NCBI GenBank assembly: GCA_022428285.1
Contig: JAKMCX010000180.1
Location: 1-39,196, forward strand
Direction: 5' to 3'
Length of the DNA stretch: 39,196 bases
DNA from: Flavobacteriales bacterium
GTDB taxonomy: Bacteria; Bacteroidota; Bacteroidia; Flavobacteriales_D; Sanyastnellaceae
How positions within the stretch are numbered: the stretch's first letter is position 1; each line of letters starts with the position of its first letter. Both the position numbers and the translations under genes were made by a program. Shown here one piece after another: positions 1 to 7,119 of the stretch. The notes beneath the pieces are model-generated. The model was not told the origin of the DNA. It did not search any database and worked only from the letters and a program-made list of their open reading frames with translations.

Positions 1-743
1 GCACAGGGGTAGGTGATGCCGCCGATGACCAAGGCCATTTCGCTGATCACGGGTATGGCATACCAGCGGAGACCGATTGCATCGATTCCAGTGTGCTCAG
101 GGTGGGTGATGTCGACTTCTGGAAATTGTTCAGGGTGGGCCGCAAAGTGATCCAGAGGCGAGGTCTCCTGGTCATCAATCCAGATGGACCAAGGAAGGGG
201 CGTATGTGCACCCCGTTGGGCTGGGTTCCATCCCTGTGACAACATGCGCTCGGTAAACTCCGTGGAATGCGGGTCACCGATCACGGTTCCGTCGTCCTGT
301 TTGAACCCGGCGTACCGCAACAATTGGTGGTTTCCAACGCGGACAGGGTCAGGCTTGTGAGGCTCTCCCGGCATGCGGGGAGGAAATACGGTGATGACAC
401 TCTCCAAATCGCCGCCTTTCCAAGCTGTACCCAAGTGGTTTTGAAGGGCATCTGCGACACCTGCGCGGGTGCGGATGTTCCTGCAATCCTGGATTTTCAG
501 GGTGCGCCACATGTGCCTTCCGATACAGCGGTTGCTGCTGCGCCATGCCCATTGCACACCAAATCTGAGCTCTTCATCGGTGTGGGTATACGTTCCCGTT
601 TCCTCGATTTCTTTCGCGATGAGGTCGAGGCGAGTAGAAACATCTGAAGCCTCCATTTTGAAGCGTGCGTCGGTGGCCATATCGGCGAGAAAGGCTCCAG
701 CTTGAGAAAGCAGGGTACTATGGGCTGAGTGGAACGACTTCAT
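1..743 (-). CDS. nos: Bacterial nitric oxide synthase oxygenase (3' end truncated by window edge)
   Basis: Translating the minus strand from ATG 743 gives 247 uninterrupted codons running off the left edge; the ORF track missed it because no stop lies in the window. Residues 66-88 contain WAWRSSNRCIGR followed by a Trp and QDCR, the NOS heme-binding signature with Cys73 as the expected axial thiolate. Further downstream are FPP, a GNHQLLRYAGF stretch (bacterial NOS has IWNHQLIRYAGY) and GLRWYAIPVISEMALVIGG, matching the conserved NOS oxygenase core. The substrate-binding Glu segment and pterin/dimer region would lie beyond the edge; bacterial NOS is about 340-370 residues, so roughly a quarter is missing. 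The family makes NO and citrulline from arginine at a heme. No reductase domain can be seen. A TAGATTTG promoter box lies just upstream. It is divergent from the carbonic anhydrase gene. Family assignment is firm. Confidence 0.93.
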   Translation of the reverse strand, partial: MKSFHSAHSTLLSQAGAFLADMATDARFKMEASDVSTRLDLIAKEIEETGTYTHTDEELRFGVQWAWRSSNRCIGRHMWRTLKIQDCRNIRTRAGVADALQNHLGTAWKGGDLESVITVFPPRMPGEPHKPDPVRVGNHQLLRYAGFKQDDGTVIGDPHSTEFTERMLSQGWNPAQRGAHTPLPWSIWIDDQETSPLDHFAAHPEQFPEVDITHPEHTGIDAIGLRWYAIPVISEMALVIGGITYPC

Positions 744-767
744 GAGACAAGCATTTAACGGCAGAAA

Positions 768-795
768 CAAATCTAGGTTCACCCAAGGTGGACAA
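768..795 (-). promoter_or_regulatory. Bacteroidota-type promoter for nos
   Basis: On the minus strand TTG (795-793) is followed by 17 bases and TAGATTTG (775-768), a perfect match to the Bacteroidota -7 consensus TAnnTTTG with a usual spacing to the -33 TTG. The predicted transcript start lies near 760, leaving a short leader before ATG 743. Confidence 0.6.
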
Positions 796-810
796 GACGG
801 AATGTCCAAG

Positions 811-838
811 CATGACCCCCATCATCTGGGGGCATGAC
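811..838. promoter_or_regulatory. Hairpin/direct-repeat element in the nos-carbonic anhydrase intergenic region
   Basis: CCCCC (816-820) and GGGGG (828-832) form an inverted repeat with a 7-base spacer, and the whole is bracketed by direct repeats CATGAC (811-816 and 833-838). It sits just upstream of the predicted nos -33 box and about 85 bases before the carbonic anhydrase start, so it could be an operator for either gene. The remainder of the 180-base divergent region shows no clear promoter for the carbonic anhydrase; GATGTTTG at 912-919 is one mismatch from consensus but lacks a well-placed -33 element. Confidence 0.3.
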
Positions 839-923
839 TTTTGTCAGCGGCCAATAATATTTCTTGGGAATAATCCATACCCCGGCCTTTTCATCATTGA
901 TATCTGGGTTCGATGTTTGTACC

Positions 924-1565
924 ATGATGAACCGTTACCTGTCTTTAGAGGGCGCCATCGGTGCCGAACTCCAAACTTCCCTCACACCCGCAGATGCCAT
1001 CGCGCTCCTGAAGGACGGTGTGAGAAGGTCCACTACAGGAGAAACCAGCCAACGCAACAGGGCGGCTTTGCTCACCGATGCGGCAGGAGGTCAGTATCCC
1101 TATGCAGCGGTGCTTTCTTGCATCGACAGCCGTGCACCCGTAGAGCAGATTTTCGATGCCGCATCTGGGGACCTGTTCGTGGCCCGTGTTGCAGGCAATG
1201 TGGCCTCACCAGATTTGACAGCCAGCTTGGAATACGCCACCAAGTATGCCGGCAGCAAGGCCATCCTCGTCTTGGGGCACACCCGCTGCGGTGCTGTGAA
1301 AGGCGCTTGGGCTGGTCTTGAGGATGGGCACCTGACAGGACTGCTTGGTCGCATTCAGCCCGCTGTGGACGCCACCAAGGCAGAAGTAGGAGCTGCGGAT
1401 TCAGCCGAGAACCTCGACCGCTGTTCCCAGGTCAACGTGCGCAAAACCATGGCCGCCTTGCGCAGCGAAAGCAGCATTCTCGCTGGGTTGGAAGACGAAG
1501 GCAAAATCGCCATTGTTGGCGGTGTCTACGACGTAGCTACGGGCGAAGTGGAATGGCTCGACTGA
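924..1565 (+). CDS. Beta-class carbonic anhydrase
   Basis: The protein catalyses reversible CO2 hydration with an active-site zinc. The zinc ligand motifs of the beta class are visible: CIDSR (Cys-x-Asp-x-Arg) after AVLS, and HTRCG (His-x-x-Cys) after LVLG, with the conserved GDLFVARVAGN segment between them. The track ORF starts at a TTG at 864, but ATG 924 (directly followed by a second ATG) gives 213 residues, the family's usual size, with no obvious signal peptide, so a cytoplasmic location is likely. It is divergently transcribed from nos. Downstream, CATTCC/GGAATG (1575-1595) could be a weak hairpin before the convergent neighbour. Confidence 0.9.
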   Translation: MMNRYLSLEGAIGAELQTSLTPADAIALLKDGVRRSTTGETSQRNRAALLTDAAGGQYPYAAVLSCIDSRAPVEQIFDAASGDLFVARVAGNVASPDLTASLEYATKYAGSKAILVLGHTRCGAVKGAWAGLEDGHLTGLLGRIQPAVDATKAEVGAADSAENLDRCSQVNVRKTMAALRSESSILAGLEDEGKIAIVGGVYDVATGEVEWLD

Positions 1566-1612
1566 ACCAGCCAGCATTCCATTAAGAAAGGAATGGGGCC
1601 TCGAGGCTTCGG

Positions 1613-3031
1613 TTAGCGGGCAAGTTTGACCCTGCCGGCGCCGGCTTTGTCGGCGATGCTCAAGACGTGAATGCCTCTGGCGGCGAAGGGTACGGTCCCG
1701 TCTGAACTGTATCCGGAGGAGACCCACCTTCCACTGAGGTCGAAGATGGTCCATTCAAATCCCGCCCGGTGCAACACGCGCCAACCTTCTGGAAGAACAG
1801 CAATCTCGAGGGGCTCAGCTTCTGCATGAGAAGGCAGATTCATCCCTGTGGATATGGTGCCTTTTCGGTAGTGGACGGTTCCCTCAGATGGGCGTTGGTA
1901 GACGAGGTGAACGGTGTTTTCATGGATCCGCACAACAGGGCGGCGGCTGTGTCCAGAGAGGTCTTCGGTCACCTCAATAGCAGCAGAAACCCATTCGTTG
2001 GGCGCTGAAGTTGCATTGCTCCCTACAGCCACGACGATGCCATAACCTCCGAGGTTTCTCTCCCAAGCGGCAACACTGTATTGCCCGTCGGCATCTACAG
2101 AAGGATTGTTTTCGAGGTGGGTGGTTCCGGGCTGTATCCGGTCTGACCCCATCAGGGACCATTCCTCTAAATCAACGGTTGACCAATAGACCCTGCTGCC
2201 TCCTTCGCCGGCAGACATGAACACCACCATGAGCGTGCCATCTGCCAAAATGCAGGTCTCCGCTTCAGATGCAGGGCAAGCGTTGATGTTCCAATCTGTG
2301 GGGTCGATGTCCAGGGCTTCGGTCCAGTTTCCAAGCCCATCGGTTCTGACCATCCAGAAATCGCGGATGTTGTCATTGTTGTTGCGCACGATATCGTAGT
2401 TCCGGCCGCCGTGACTGAAAGGCATGGACGCGCAGCACTCGCAGACCGCTTCACCCTCCATGGCTTGCCCCGCATCCACAGGTGCAGAGAAGGTCCCACT
2501 CGCTGCTTCCCAAAAGAGGGCCCCTTCCAATACAGGAGCAGGCCCCCATTTCACGGTGACCCAAGGCTGCTGGTCGCCATCAAATGCGGGAACAGGCATG
2601 AAATGGTCCACCGTGGCTTCGGGTGCTACAGGAATTGGACTGTCCCATGAAGTGCCGCCGTCTTCGGAGAGCACCAGCCTGCCGCCATTGGCCCATTGTC
2701 CTGACAATTGATACGACACGGCGATGCGGTCACCCGAAACCGCCATTCGCGGTCCTTCGGCGTCATTGATGAACAGTCCTGCCTCGCTGGTGACGGCCAC
2801 GGGTCCATCAAATCCAGAACCATTCCATCGGGTGCAATAAAGGCCGCCATTGGCTCCGCTCTTTCCATGGAGGATCACGGGCGCCCCGCCGTTGTCAAGC
2901 ACCATGCGGAGGTTGGTATAGCCGAAATCTGAAGGGGCAATCGCTACTGGATCTTCCCAACTGATGGAGGTTTGAGACAAGAGCGGACTGGACAAGAAAA
3001 GGGCCAAAGCAACCAGAATAGCATTGCGCAT
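1613..3031 (-). CDS. Exported BNR/sialidase-like beta-propeller protein with T9SS-like tail
   Basis: The N-terminus MRNAILVALALFLSSPLLSQ is a typical signal peptide. The body has repeated segments such as LSEDGGTSWD, close to the Asp-box S-x-D-x-G-x-T-W of BNR/sialidase-type propellers. A Cys cluster, VCECCAS, lies near residue 195; similar clusters occur in Bacteroidota exo-sialidase-like proteins. The last 75 or so residues (ending IHVLSIADKAGAGRVKLAR) resemble a T9SS type A sorting domain, which would direct the protein to the cell surface or medium. Catalytic sialidase residues could not be confirmed, so activity is unknown; a carbohydrate-binding or non-enzymatic propeller is equally possible. 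It shares a short divergent region (3032-3084) with the next gene. Confidence 0.65.
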   Translation of the reverse strand: MRNAILVALALFLSSPLLSQTSISWEDPVAIAPSDFGYTNLRMVLDNGGAPVILHGKSGANGGLYCTRWNGSGFDGPVAVTSEAGLFINDAEGPRMAVSGDRIAVSYQLSGQWANGGRLVLSEDGGTSWDSPIPVAPEATVDHFMPVPAFDGDQQPWVTVKWGPAPVLEGALFWEAASGTFSAPVDAGQAMEGEAVCECCASMPFSHGGRNYDIVRNNNDNIRDFWMVRTDGLGNWTEALDIDPTDWNINACPASEAETCILADGTLMVVFMSAGEGGSRVYWSTVDLEEWSLMGSDRIQPGTTHLENNPSVDADGQYSVAAWERNLGGYGIVVAVGSNATSAPNEWVSAAIEVTEDLSGHSRRPVVRIHENTVHLVYQRPSEGTVHYRKGTISTGMNLPSHAEAEPLEIAVLPEGWRVLHRAGFEWTIFDLSGRWVSSGYSSDGTVPFAARGIHVLSIADKAGAGRVKLAR

Positions 3032-3084
3032 GAGGGGAAGTTAATGCGGCATTCCATTTTCTGGCTTTCGCTAAATTCACTCCC

Positions 3085-4017
3085 ATGAAAGATTTACATC
3101 TCCTTCGTCAGGTCGCATATGCCGCCACATTTTTGATGTTGTGCGGAGCTGCGCAAGCTCAGGTTTTGACCTGTGCAGAAATCCAGGGTGGGTCGGACGT
3201 GAGTCCCTACGAAGGACAGGAGGTGACTGTCACAGGGAAGGTGACGGTCTTTTTCGGTGACATCTGGTACTTACAAGATGACTACGGCCCCTGGAATGGC
3301 CTCATGTGTGTCGGCCCCGATGTGTTGATCGACGCCAACCCACCTTGGTGGAATGCGCCCCGTCAGCCGGAGGTAGGGGATGTGCTGCAGTTGACAGGCA
3401 CCATTTATGAAACAGATGGCAACACTCAGATGATGGACATCACCGAGTTTGTGTTCAATGACTTTTGGAATGCCACCGCTGCGGGAGTGGGGGTGACTGT
3501 TGCTGAGATGATGGACGAAAGTTTAGAAGGGACCCGCGCCAGGTTGGATCCTGTGACCGTGATGACCGCTCCGGAAGATGGCGTGTGGACGGTGTCTGAT
3601 GCTACCGGAACCTTGAAGGTCTATGGTGTCGATACCGACGATCCAGGCCTCAATGAGGATGCTGATGGCCCAACCCCTGGCGATGTCTACCGCATTTACG
3701 GTGCTGTGCGCCAAATTGGAGAGGAGTACGTCTTGGACCTGAGCGACATCGACACGTTGTCTCTCGCCGTGGGGGTTGGCGAAAGAAAAGGGCTGGAAGT
3801 GCTGCTGATGCCCAATCCTGCGCGCGATGCAGTGCGCATTTCAGGACTGGATCAGCCTGGGGTGTGGGATGTTTATGATGCCATGGGCCGAACAGTGCGC
3901 ACAGGCCAGACTTCAGGTGCTTTTACGCTGTCCTTGGAAGGCCTGTTGCCAGGCAGGTACACCGTACAACTCAGTGTTGACGGCGAATCCATTCGCAAGC
4001 CGCTGGTGGTGCACTGA
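3085..4017 (+). CDS. Secreted OB-fold protein with T9SS C-terminal sorting domain
   Basis: A signal peptide (about residues 1-26, hydrophobic core TFLMLCGAAQAQ) is followed by two consecutive beta-rich modules: residues 28-125 containing YEGQEVTVTGKVT and WYLQDD, and residues 130-235 containing TWTVSDATGTLKVYG-like strands. Both resemble the OB-fold modules of bacterial extracellular nucleases. No nuclease domain is present. The C-terminus (from LLMPNPARDAVRISG through GRYTVQLSV) is a good T9SS type A sorting domain with the usual MPNPA start and LPGRYTV motif. Function is unknown; binding of nucleic acid or polysaccharide is only an inference from the fold. Confidence 0.65.
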   Translation: MKDLHLLRQVAYAATFLMLCGAAQAQVLTCAEIQGGSDVSPYEGQEVTVTGKVTVFFGDIWYLQDDYGPWNGLMCVGPDVLIDANPPWWNAPRQPEVGDVLQLTGTIYETDGNTQMMDITEFVFNDFWNATAAGVGVTVAEMMDESLEGTRARLDPVTVMTAPEDGVWTVSDATGTLKVYGVDTDDPGLNEDADGPTPGDVYRIYGAVRQIGEEYVLDLSDIDTLSLAVGVGERKGLEVLLMPNPARDAVRISGLDQPGVWDVYDAMGRTVRTGQTSGAFTLSLEGLLPGRYTVQLSVDGESIRKPLVVH

Positions 4018-4036
4018 TACAGCAGCCCTGCTGACC

Positions 4037-4064
4037 CCATATAGAGGGAGTCAGTCCTCTATGG
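4037..4064. terminator. Possible bidirectional hairpin between convergent genes
   Basis: ATAGAGG (4041-4047) pairs with CCTCTAT (4056-4062) around an 8-base loop, and CCAT/ATGG can extend the stem with a bulge. It lies in the 33-base gap between two convergent genes and includes the stop codon of the M1 peptidase gene. There is no clear U-tract on either side, so a terminator role is uncertain. Confidence 0.3.
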
Positions 4065-6414
4065 ATTCGATGTAATCCTGGTTTTCCCGAACGCGCTGCA
4101 TGGGGTTGGCAGCATCGCGGCCATAACTCCGGGTAGCGTCATTGTAGAGGTCGATGCGCTGCGGACGCACATTGCGCGGCCAGGCATTGTTGGACAAGTC
4201 CGTGTCGGCGGTTTCCAAGTAGGGGTCGAGGGTGATGGACACCGCCTCTTGCGGGGTCACAAACACCTTGGTGACTTCCTTGCTGCCTTTGCGCCAAATC
4301 TCCACGGGAACGCGGCGAACATCGGTGGTTCCATCTTCATAGGTGAATCCCACAATAACCGGCATCACGAGCCCTCCGAGGTTTTCGAAGGTCAATTGGT
4401 AAAAGTGCTTCCCTGAAGACAGCATTTTGAGTTCTTCCTCATCCAATTGGGCCACATAGTCCTTGTATTCCTCGCGCTCAATTTCCATCACAGCATAAGG
4501 ATCTACGGTGGTGTAGTGGTCGTTGAGTTCGGGGCGCGCCTCAAGCCTGCTCTCCGCGATGTAAGTCTCATCCCGCGTCAAAGAGATGTCCTCGGGTTGG
4601 GCGTCTTGTTCGGCCTTGGCGAGTGCTTTTTCTACGTCGGGGTCTCCTGAAGAGATCTGATACCACTGGATGTCTTTGAGTGAAAGGTCCACATGGTCGT
4701 TGGTGTAGAACCATCCGCGCCAGAACCAATCCAAGTCTACGCTGGAGGCATCTTCCATCGTACGGAAAAGGTCGGCAGGTGTGGGGCGCTTGAAAGCCCA
4801 TCGGCGTCCATACTCTTTGAAGGCGTAATCGAACAGTTCGCGGCCCATGACGGTTTCGCGCAGAATGTTGAGGGCCGTGGCGGGCTTCCCGTAGGCATTG
4901 GGGCCAAACTGGAAGATGCTTTCAGAGTTGGTCATGATGGGAGAAATCCGCTTGGGATCACCCCCCATGTAATTGGTGATTTTTCGCGCTGGACCGCGGC
5001 GGGTAGGGTAGTTCCGGTCGAATTCCTTTTCCGCGAGGTATTGCACAAAGGTGTTCAGGCCCTCGTCCATCCATGTCCATTGGCGCTCATCCGAATTGAT
5101 GATCATGGGGTAGAAGTTGTGTCCCACCTCGTGTATGATGACAGAGACCATGCCGTGCTTGGTTCGGGCACTGTATGTGCCGTCGGGTTCGGGCCGACCA
5201 CCATTGAAGCAGATCATCGGATACTCCATGCCGATCCACTTGGTGTGGACGCTGATGGCCACCGGGTACGGGTACTCACAAGCGAATTCAGAATAGGTGA
5301 GGAGGGTCTGGGCTACGGCCTCAGTGCTGTATTGCTCCCACAATGGGTTGCCCTCTTTGGGGTAGTAGCTCATGGCGAGCGGGGTGCTGTTCTCCAGAGG
5401 GACGGCCATGGCATCCCAAATGAACTTTCGGCTAGAAGCAAAGGCGAAGTCACGCACATTATCGGCCTTGTAGCGCCATGTCTTGAGGCCCTTTTCCTTG
5501 GTCTTCTCGTTTTCTCGTGCCTCGTCCTCCGTGACAATCAAAACAGGACGGTCTGATGTTTTGGCCTCGTCGAAACGCGCACGTTGTGTGGCCGTCAATA
5601 CTTCCTTGGGGTTTTGAAGCACACCCGTTGATCCCACAATGTGATCGCTGGGTACCGTGATGCTCACGTCGTAATCTCCAAACTCAAGGGTAAACTCTCC
5701 ACCTCCCAAGAACTGCTTGTTTTGCCATCCCATCCGGTCATAGTAGGCGCAAAGCCTTGGAAAGAACTGTGCGATGGTGTAGAGGTAGTTGTCTTCTTCT
5801 TCGAAGTATTCGTAGCCGCTGCGGCCTCCAATGGCAAGGCGGTCATTGATGTTGTACCACCAGTCCACTTGAAAGGTGAACTTCCCACCGGGTGCCAATG
5901 GCTTCGGCAGGTCCACGCGCATCATGGTTTGGTTGATGGTGTGGGCGAGTTCTCGTCCTGATCCATCCTTCACGGCTTCGATTTTGAAGCCTCCGTCAAA
6001 GTCGGGCTCGAGACCCGACACCCGATCAAAGGTCATGCGGTCTTCCATAAAGCCCTCCTTGATCATGTGGCTGTCGCTGTCCAGGTCGCGCATGTTCTGG
6101 TCCAATTGAAGCCAGAGGTAACGCAGCTCATCCGGTGAGTTGTTGATGTAGGTGATGGTCTCTTTTCCATCGATGCGTTGCGTGGCATCGTCAAGGCGGA
6201 TGTCCATCACATAGTCCACTTGTTGCTGCCAATAGGCATGACCAGGAGCTCCGCTCGCCGTTCTCACCGTGTTGGGCGTAGGCAAAACGTCGTAAAGCTG
6301 ACGGAATGGATTGTCGTTCGTGTTGCCCTCCAATTGAGCCTGGCTCTGCAATGCACAAAGGAGCATCAGAGACAGTGCAGCAGCGAATCGGAAGCAGGAC
6401 TGAAGTGTGGTCAT
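4051..6414 (-). CDS. Exported M1-family metallopeptidase
   Basis: A gluzincin of the M1 family (aminopeptidase N-like): HEVGH near residue 428 supplies two zinc His ligands and the catalytic Glu, and the downstream WMDEGLNTF supplies the third ligand Glu. The track ORF begins at 6582, but ATG 6414 is preferred because it opens a signal peptide (MTTLQSC...ALQSQAQ) and gives 787 residues. The N-terminal half has the saddle-like beta domain expected of M1 enzymes, followed by the catalytic domain and a C-terminal part with an acidic region. The protein should act in the periplasm or at the cell surface on peptides. No T9SS tail is evident. Confidence 0.88.
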   Translation of the reverse strand: MTTLQSCFRFAAALSLMLLCALQSQAQLEGNTNDNPFRQLYDVLPTPNTVRTASGAPGHAYWQQQVDYVMDIRLDDATQRIDGKETITYINNSPDELRYLWLQLDQNMRDLDSDSHMIKEGFMEDRMTFDRVSGLEPDFDGGFKIEAVKDGSGRELAHTINQTMMRVDLPKPLAPGGKFTFQVDWWYNINDRLAIGGRSGYEYFEEEDNYLYTIAQFFPRLCAYYDRMGWQNKQFLGGGEFTLEFGDYDVSITVPSDHIVGSTGVLQNPKEVLTATQRARFDEAKTSDRPVLIVTEDEARENEKTKEKGLKTWRYKADNVRDFAFASSRKFIWDAMAVPLENSTPLAMSYYPKEGNPLWEQYSTEAVAQTLLTYSEFACEYPYPVAISVHTKWIGMEYPMICFNGGRPEPDGTYSARTKHGMVSVIIHEVGHNFYPMIINSDERQWTWMDEGLNTFVQYLAEKEFDRNYPTRRGPARKITNYMGGDPKRISPIMTNSESIFQFGPNAYGKPATALNILRETVMGRELFDYAFKEYGRRWAFKRPTPADLFRTMEDASSVDLDWFWRGWFYTNDHVDLSLKDIQWYQISSGDPDVEKALAKAEQDAQPEDISLTRDETYIAESRLEARPELNDHYTTVDPYAVMEIEREEYKDYVAQLDEEELKMLSSGKHFYQLTFENLGGLVMPVIVGFTYEDGTTDVRRVPVEIWRKGSKEVTKVFVTPQEAVSITLDPYLETADTDLSNNAWPRNVRPQRIDLYNDATRSYGRDAANPMQRVRENQDYIESIED

Positions 6415-6491
6415 CGGTTCGTCTCGGTTGGGGCAAAACATGCCTTGGGAACTGCCCAATTTACGAATGGACGCTGATGTAATTTGCCACC

Positions 6492-7022
6492 ATGATTGGA
6501 TGCAGTTTGAATGCCGTTTGGATGCCACTTTTTTTCTGGCTGAATGGCGCGGTTTCAGGACCTGAAATGGGGAGTGCTTCATGTGAACACCCTGACCACG
6601 GAGCGCCTTTTGTTGAGCAGTTGTCCGGGCAATGGGTCATCTCCTCCAAAAAAGGCGAGGAGCGGCGATTGCGGATGTATGAGGATGGCCGATTCGCATT
6701 TAAATCTGATGCTGAATGGACGGCGGGGAGTTATGTCATTCTCCGTTCAGATGAGCGGCAAAAAGGGGTTTTGCGTATGGAGTATTACCTCGATGGAAAC
6801 CTGCATCTGCAAGAAGTGAGGTGCGAAATCTACTTTGCAGAGCATGCGCGCGACAGCGATGGAGATGCAGAGCACAACCACAGCCATTCAGAGGAACACG
6901 GCGGTGGGCATGAAACGGCAGAGGCAGAAGAGGGGCACCACCACGAATACCTGCGGGTAGAAGTGTTGCCCGCTGCAGAGCAACGGCTCAACATGGCTGG
7001 GGACTACCTCCACCAGCATTAA
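6492..7022 (+). CDS. Small exported His-rich hypothetical protein
   Basis: 176 residues. The N-terminus (CSLNAVWMPLFFWLNGAVSG) is hydrophobic and may be a signal peptide. The central part (about 45-110) is a compact beta-strand pattern with GQWVIS, GRFAF and GSYVIL, reminiscent of small lipocalin-like domains. Residues 115-150 are rich in His and Glu (HNHSHSEEHGGGH, EEGHHHEY), suggesting zinc, nickel or copper binding. The product is not recognised. It is divergent from the M1 peptidase and convergent with the next gene. The 97 bases after it (7023-7119) hold no clear terminator. Confidence 0.55.
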   Translation: MIGCSLNAVWMPLFFWLNGAVSGPEMGSASCEHPDHGAPFVEQLSGQWVISSKKGEERRLRMYEDGRFAFKSDAEWTAGSYVILRSDERQKGVLRMEYYLDGNLHLQEVRCEIYFAEHARDSDGDAEHNHSHSEEHGGGHETAEAEEGHHHEYLRVEVLPAAEQRLNMAGDYLHQH

Positions 7023-7119
7023 GAGTCTTCAGGGGGCCTTCAACGGCACGGGCCATTGTGGCTTCGCCTGGGCCTTCATCGAAATCATCAAGGGGCAACC
7101 GGCCCCACATCGCCTTGCT

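Noticed and set aside
4693-5556. Plus-strand ORF of 287 residues
   Set aside because: Antisense to the M1 peptidase catalytic region.
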